A stretch of DNA of 5,057 bases from Synergistes sp. (GTDB lineage Bacteria; Synergistota; Synergistia; Synergistales; Synergistaceae), in assembly GCA_016288355.1 (NCBI GenBank), contig JAEEYY010000128.1:1-5057 (forward strand). Direction: 5' to 3'. Below are positions 4,875-5,057 of this stretch, piece after piece (position 1 is the first letter of the stretch; each line of letters starts with the position of its first letter). Under the pieces are notes generated by a model, which worked only from the letters and a program-made list of their open reading frames with translations, was not told where the DNA came from and searched no databases. Position numbers and translations under genes: made by a program.

Positions 4875-4906
4875 AACGATGGCGCCGGGCGCCATCGTTC
4901 TGTTTT
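4870..4906 (+). terminator. Strong terminator of the candidate small RNA
   Basis: A perfect 16-bp stem (4870-4885 with 4889-4904), 3-nt loop CGG and a short T4 run (4903-4906). The outer AACAG matches the feo terminator, while the rest of both arms has changed together and still pairs. It also separates this unit from the convergent gene to the right. Confidence 0.85.
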
Positions 4907-4943
4907 GTGGTATCACTGTTTACAGGGGGCACTGCCTGCAGCG

Positions 4944-5057
4944 TCAGTCATCTGCCTCCCATTTTGTTATTTTGCCCGTCACGGCATCCACATCGACGTC
5001 GTATTTCCTGCCGCCGTAGATGATGTCGCACTCATAGACTTTTCTTCCGTGCTCAAA
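4944..5057 (-). CDS. PepSY-domain protein, C-terminal part (runs off the window)
   Basis: The minus strand is open from the window edge to a TGA at 4946-4944 and encodes the last 37 residues. The pattern YECDIIYGGRKYDVDVDAVTGKITKWE is the second half of a PepSY domain: a beta hairpin followed by the D-xx-TGKI-xxWE signature. PepSY domains occur in secreted or membrane-anchored proteins and are often thought to modulate peptidases or bind ligands; nothing here specifies the role. The N-terminus, any signal peptide and further PepSY repeats lie beyond the window. The gene converges on the small RNA unit, 37 bp from its terminator, and has no clear terminator of its own in the gap. Confidence 0.82.
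   Translation of the reverse strand, partial: FEHGRKVYECDIIYGGRKYDVDVDAVTGKITKWEADD

Larger units (their letters stand above)
4746..4906 (+). ncRNA. Candidate iron-regulated small RNA
   Basis: From the predicted start near 4746 to the terminator T-run at 4906 lie about 160 nt with no supported protein gene. Only a 30-codon frame from ATG 4761 and a 10-codon frame from ATG 4771 occur, both without a Shine-Dalgarno. Expected structure: a 5' hairpin TGCGGC (4772-4777) with GCCGCA (4791-4796), a small hairpin AGTGA/TCACT (4820-4835, loop TCTTGC), an open C/U-rich stretch (4843-4869), then a perfect terminator. The 3' half matches the feo 3' UTR. The bases ACCTTCCTT (4843-4851) are fully complementary to the feoA1 ribosome site, and CCTCCC is complementary to GGGAGG-type sites such as that of feoA2. 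By analogy with iron-sparing small RNAs with C-rich seeds (FsrA of Bacillus), it may repress or tune translation under iron starvation. Alternatively, it is a non-functional deletion scar. Confidence 0.5.

Overview
The window reads as a bacterial chromosome segment from an anaerobe-type genome. The evidence is an oxygen-sensitive ferrous iron uptake operon (two small FeoA proteins, FeoB and a separate tiny Cys-rich partner) next to a pair of short CHR-family (chromate transporter type) membrane genes. Coding sequence is of medium-high GC with frequent ATA isoleucine codons, and Shine-Dalgarno sites are mostly strong (GGAGG). This gene set is common in Synergistota and in Clostridia/Negativicutes-type Firmicutes. 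Sequence alone does not let me decide between them.

Layout: bases 1-120 may hold the last codons of an upstream gene, followed by a hairpin terminator. Bases 121-406 contain no convincing protein gene. They do hold a good sigma70-type promoter (196-224) and a roughly 155-nt leader that ends in a terminator-like hairpin with an overlapping alternative hairpin. This suggests an attenuated leader, or a small RNA, in front of the CHR pair. Two overlapping half-size CHR genes follow (407-964 and 961-1542). After an AT-rich gap comes an iron-type promoter with two copies of the palindrome TTAGC-N4-GCTAA, then feoA1, feoA2, feoB and a 52-residue FeoB-associated Cys-rich membrane protein, closed by a strong terminator (4555-4600).

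The most unusual part is 4601-4906. It carries a second, degenerate copy of the ends of the locus: a scrap of the 3' end of the second CHR gene, the feo-type promoter with both operators in identical geometry (31 bp centre to centre), and then, with all feo genes missing, the 3'-UTR block and a second perfect terminator. The result looks like a self-contained, iron-regulated non-coding transcription unit of about 160 nt. Its C/U-rich segment is identical over 30 bases to the 3' UTR of the feo mRNA and is complementary to Shine-Dalgarno sequences, including that of feoA1. This is a candidate iron-responsive small RNA that arose by internal deletion of a duplicated feo operon.

How it works together (inference): under iron limitation a DtxR-like metal repressor would leave the paired operators. 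That would turn on both the Feo uptake operon (FeoB is the Fe2+ channel/GTPase, the FeoA proteins and the Cys-rich peptide are accessory) and the small RNA, which could adjust translation of iron-related mRNAs. The right end holds the 3' end of a convergent gene encoding a PepSY-domain protein.
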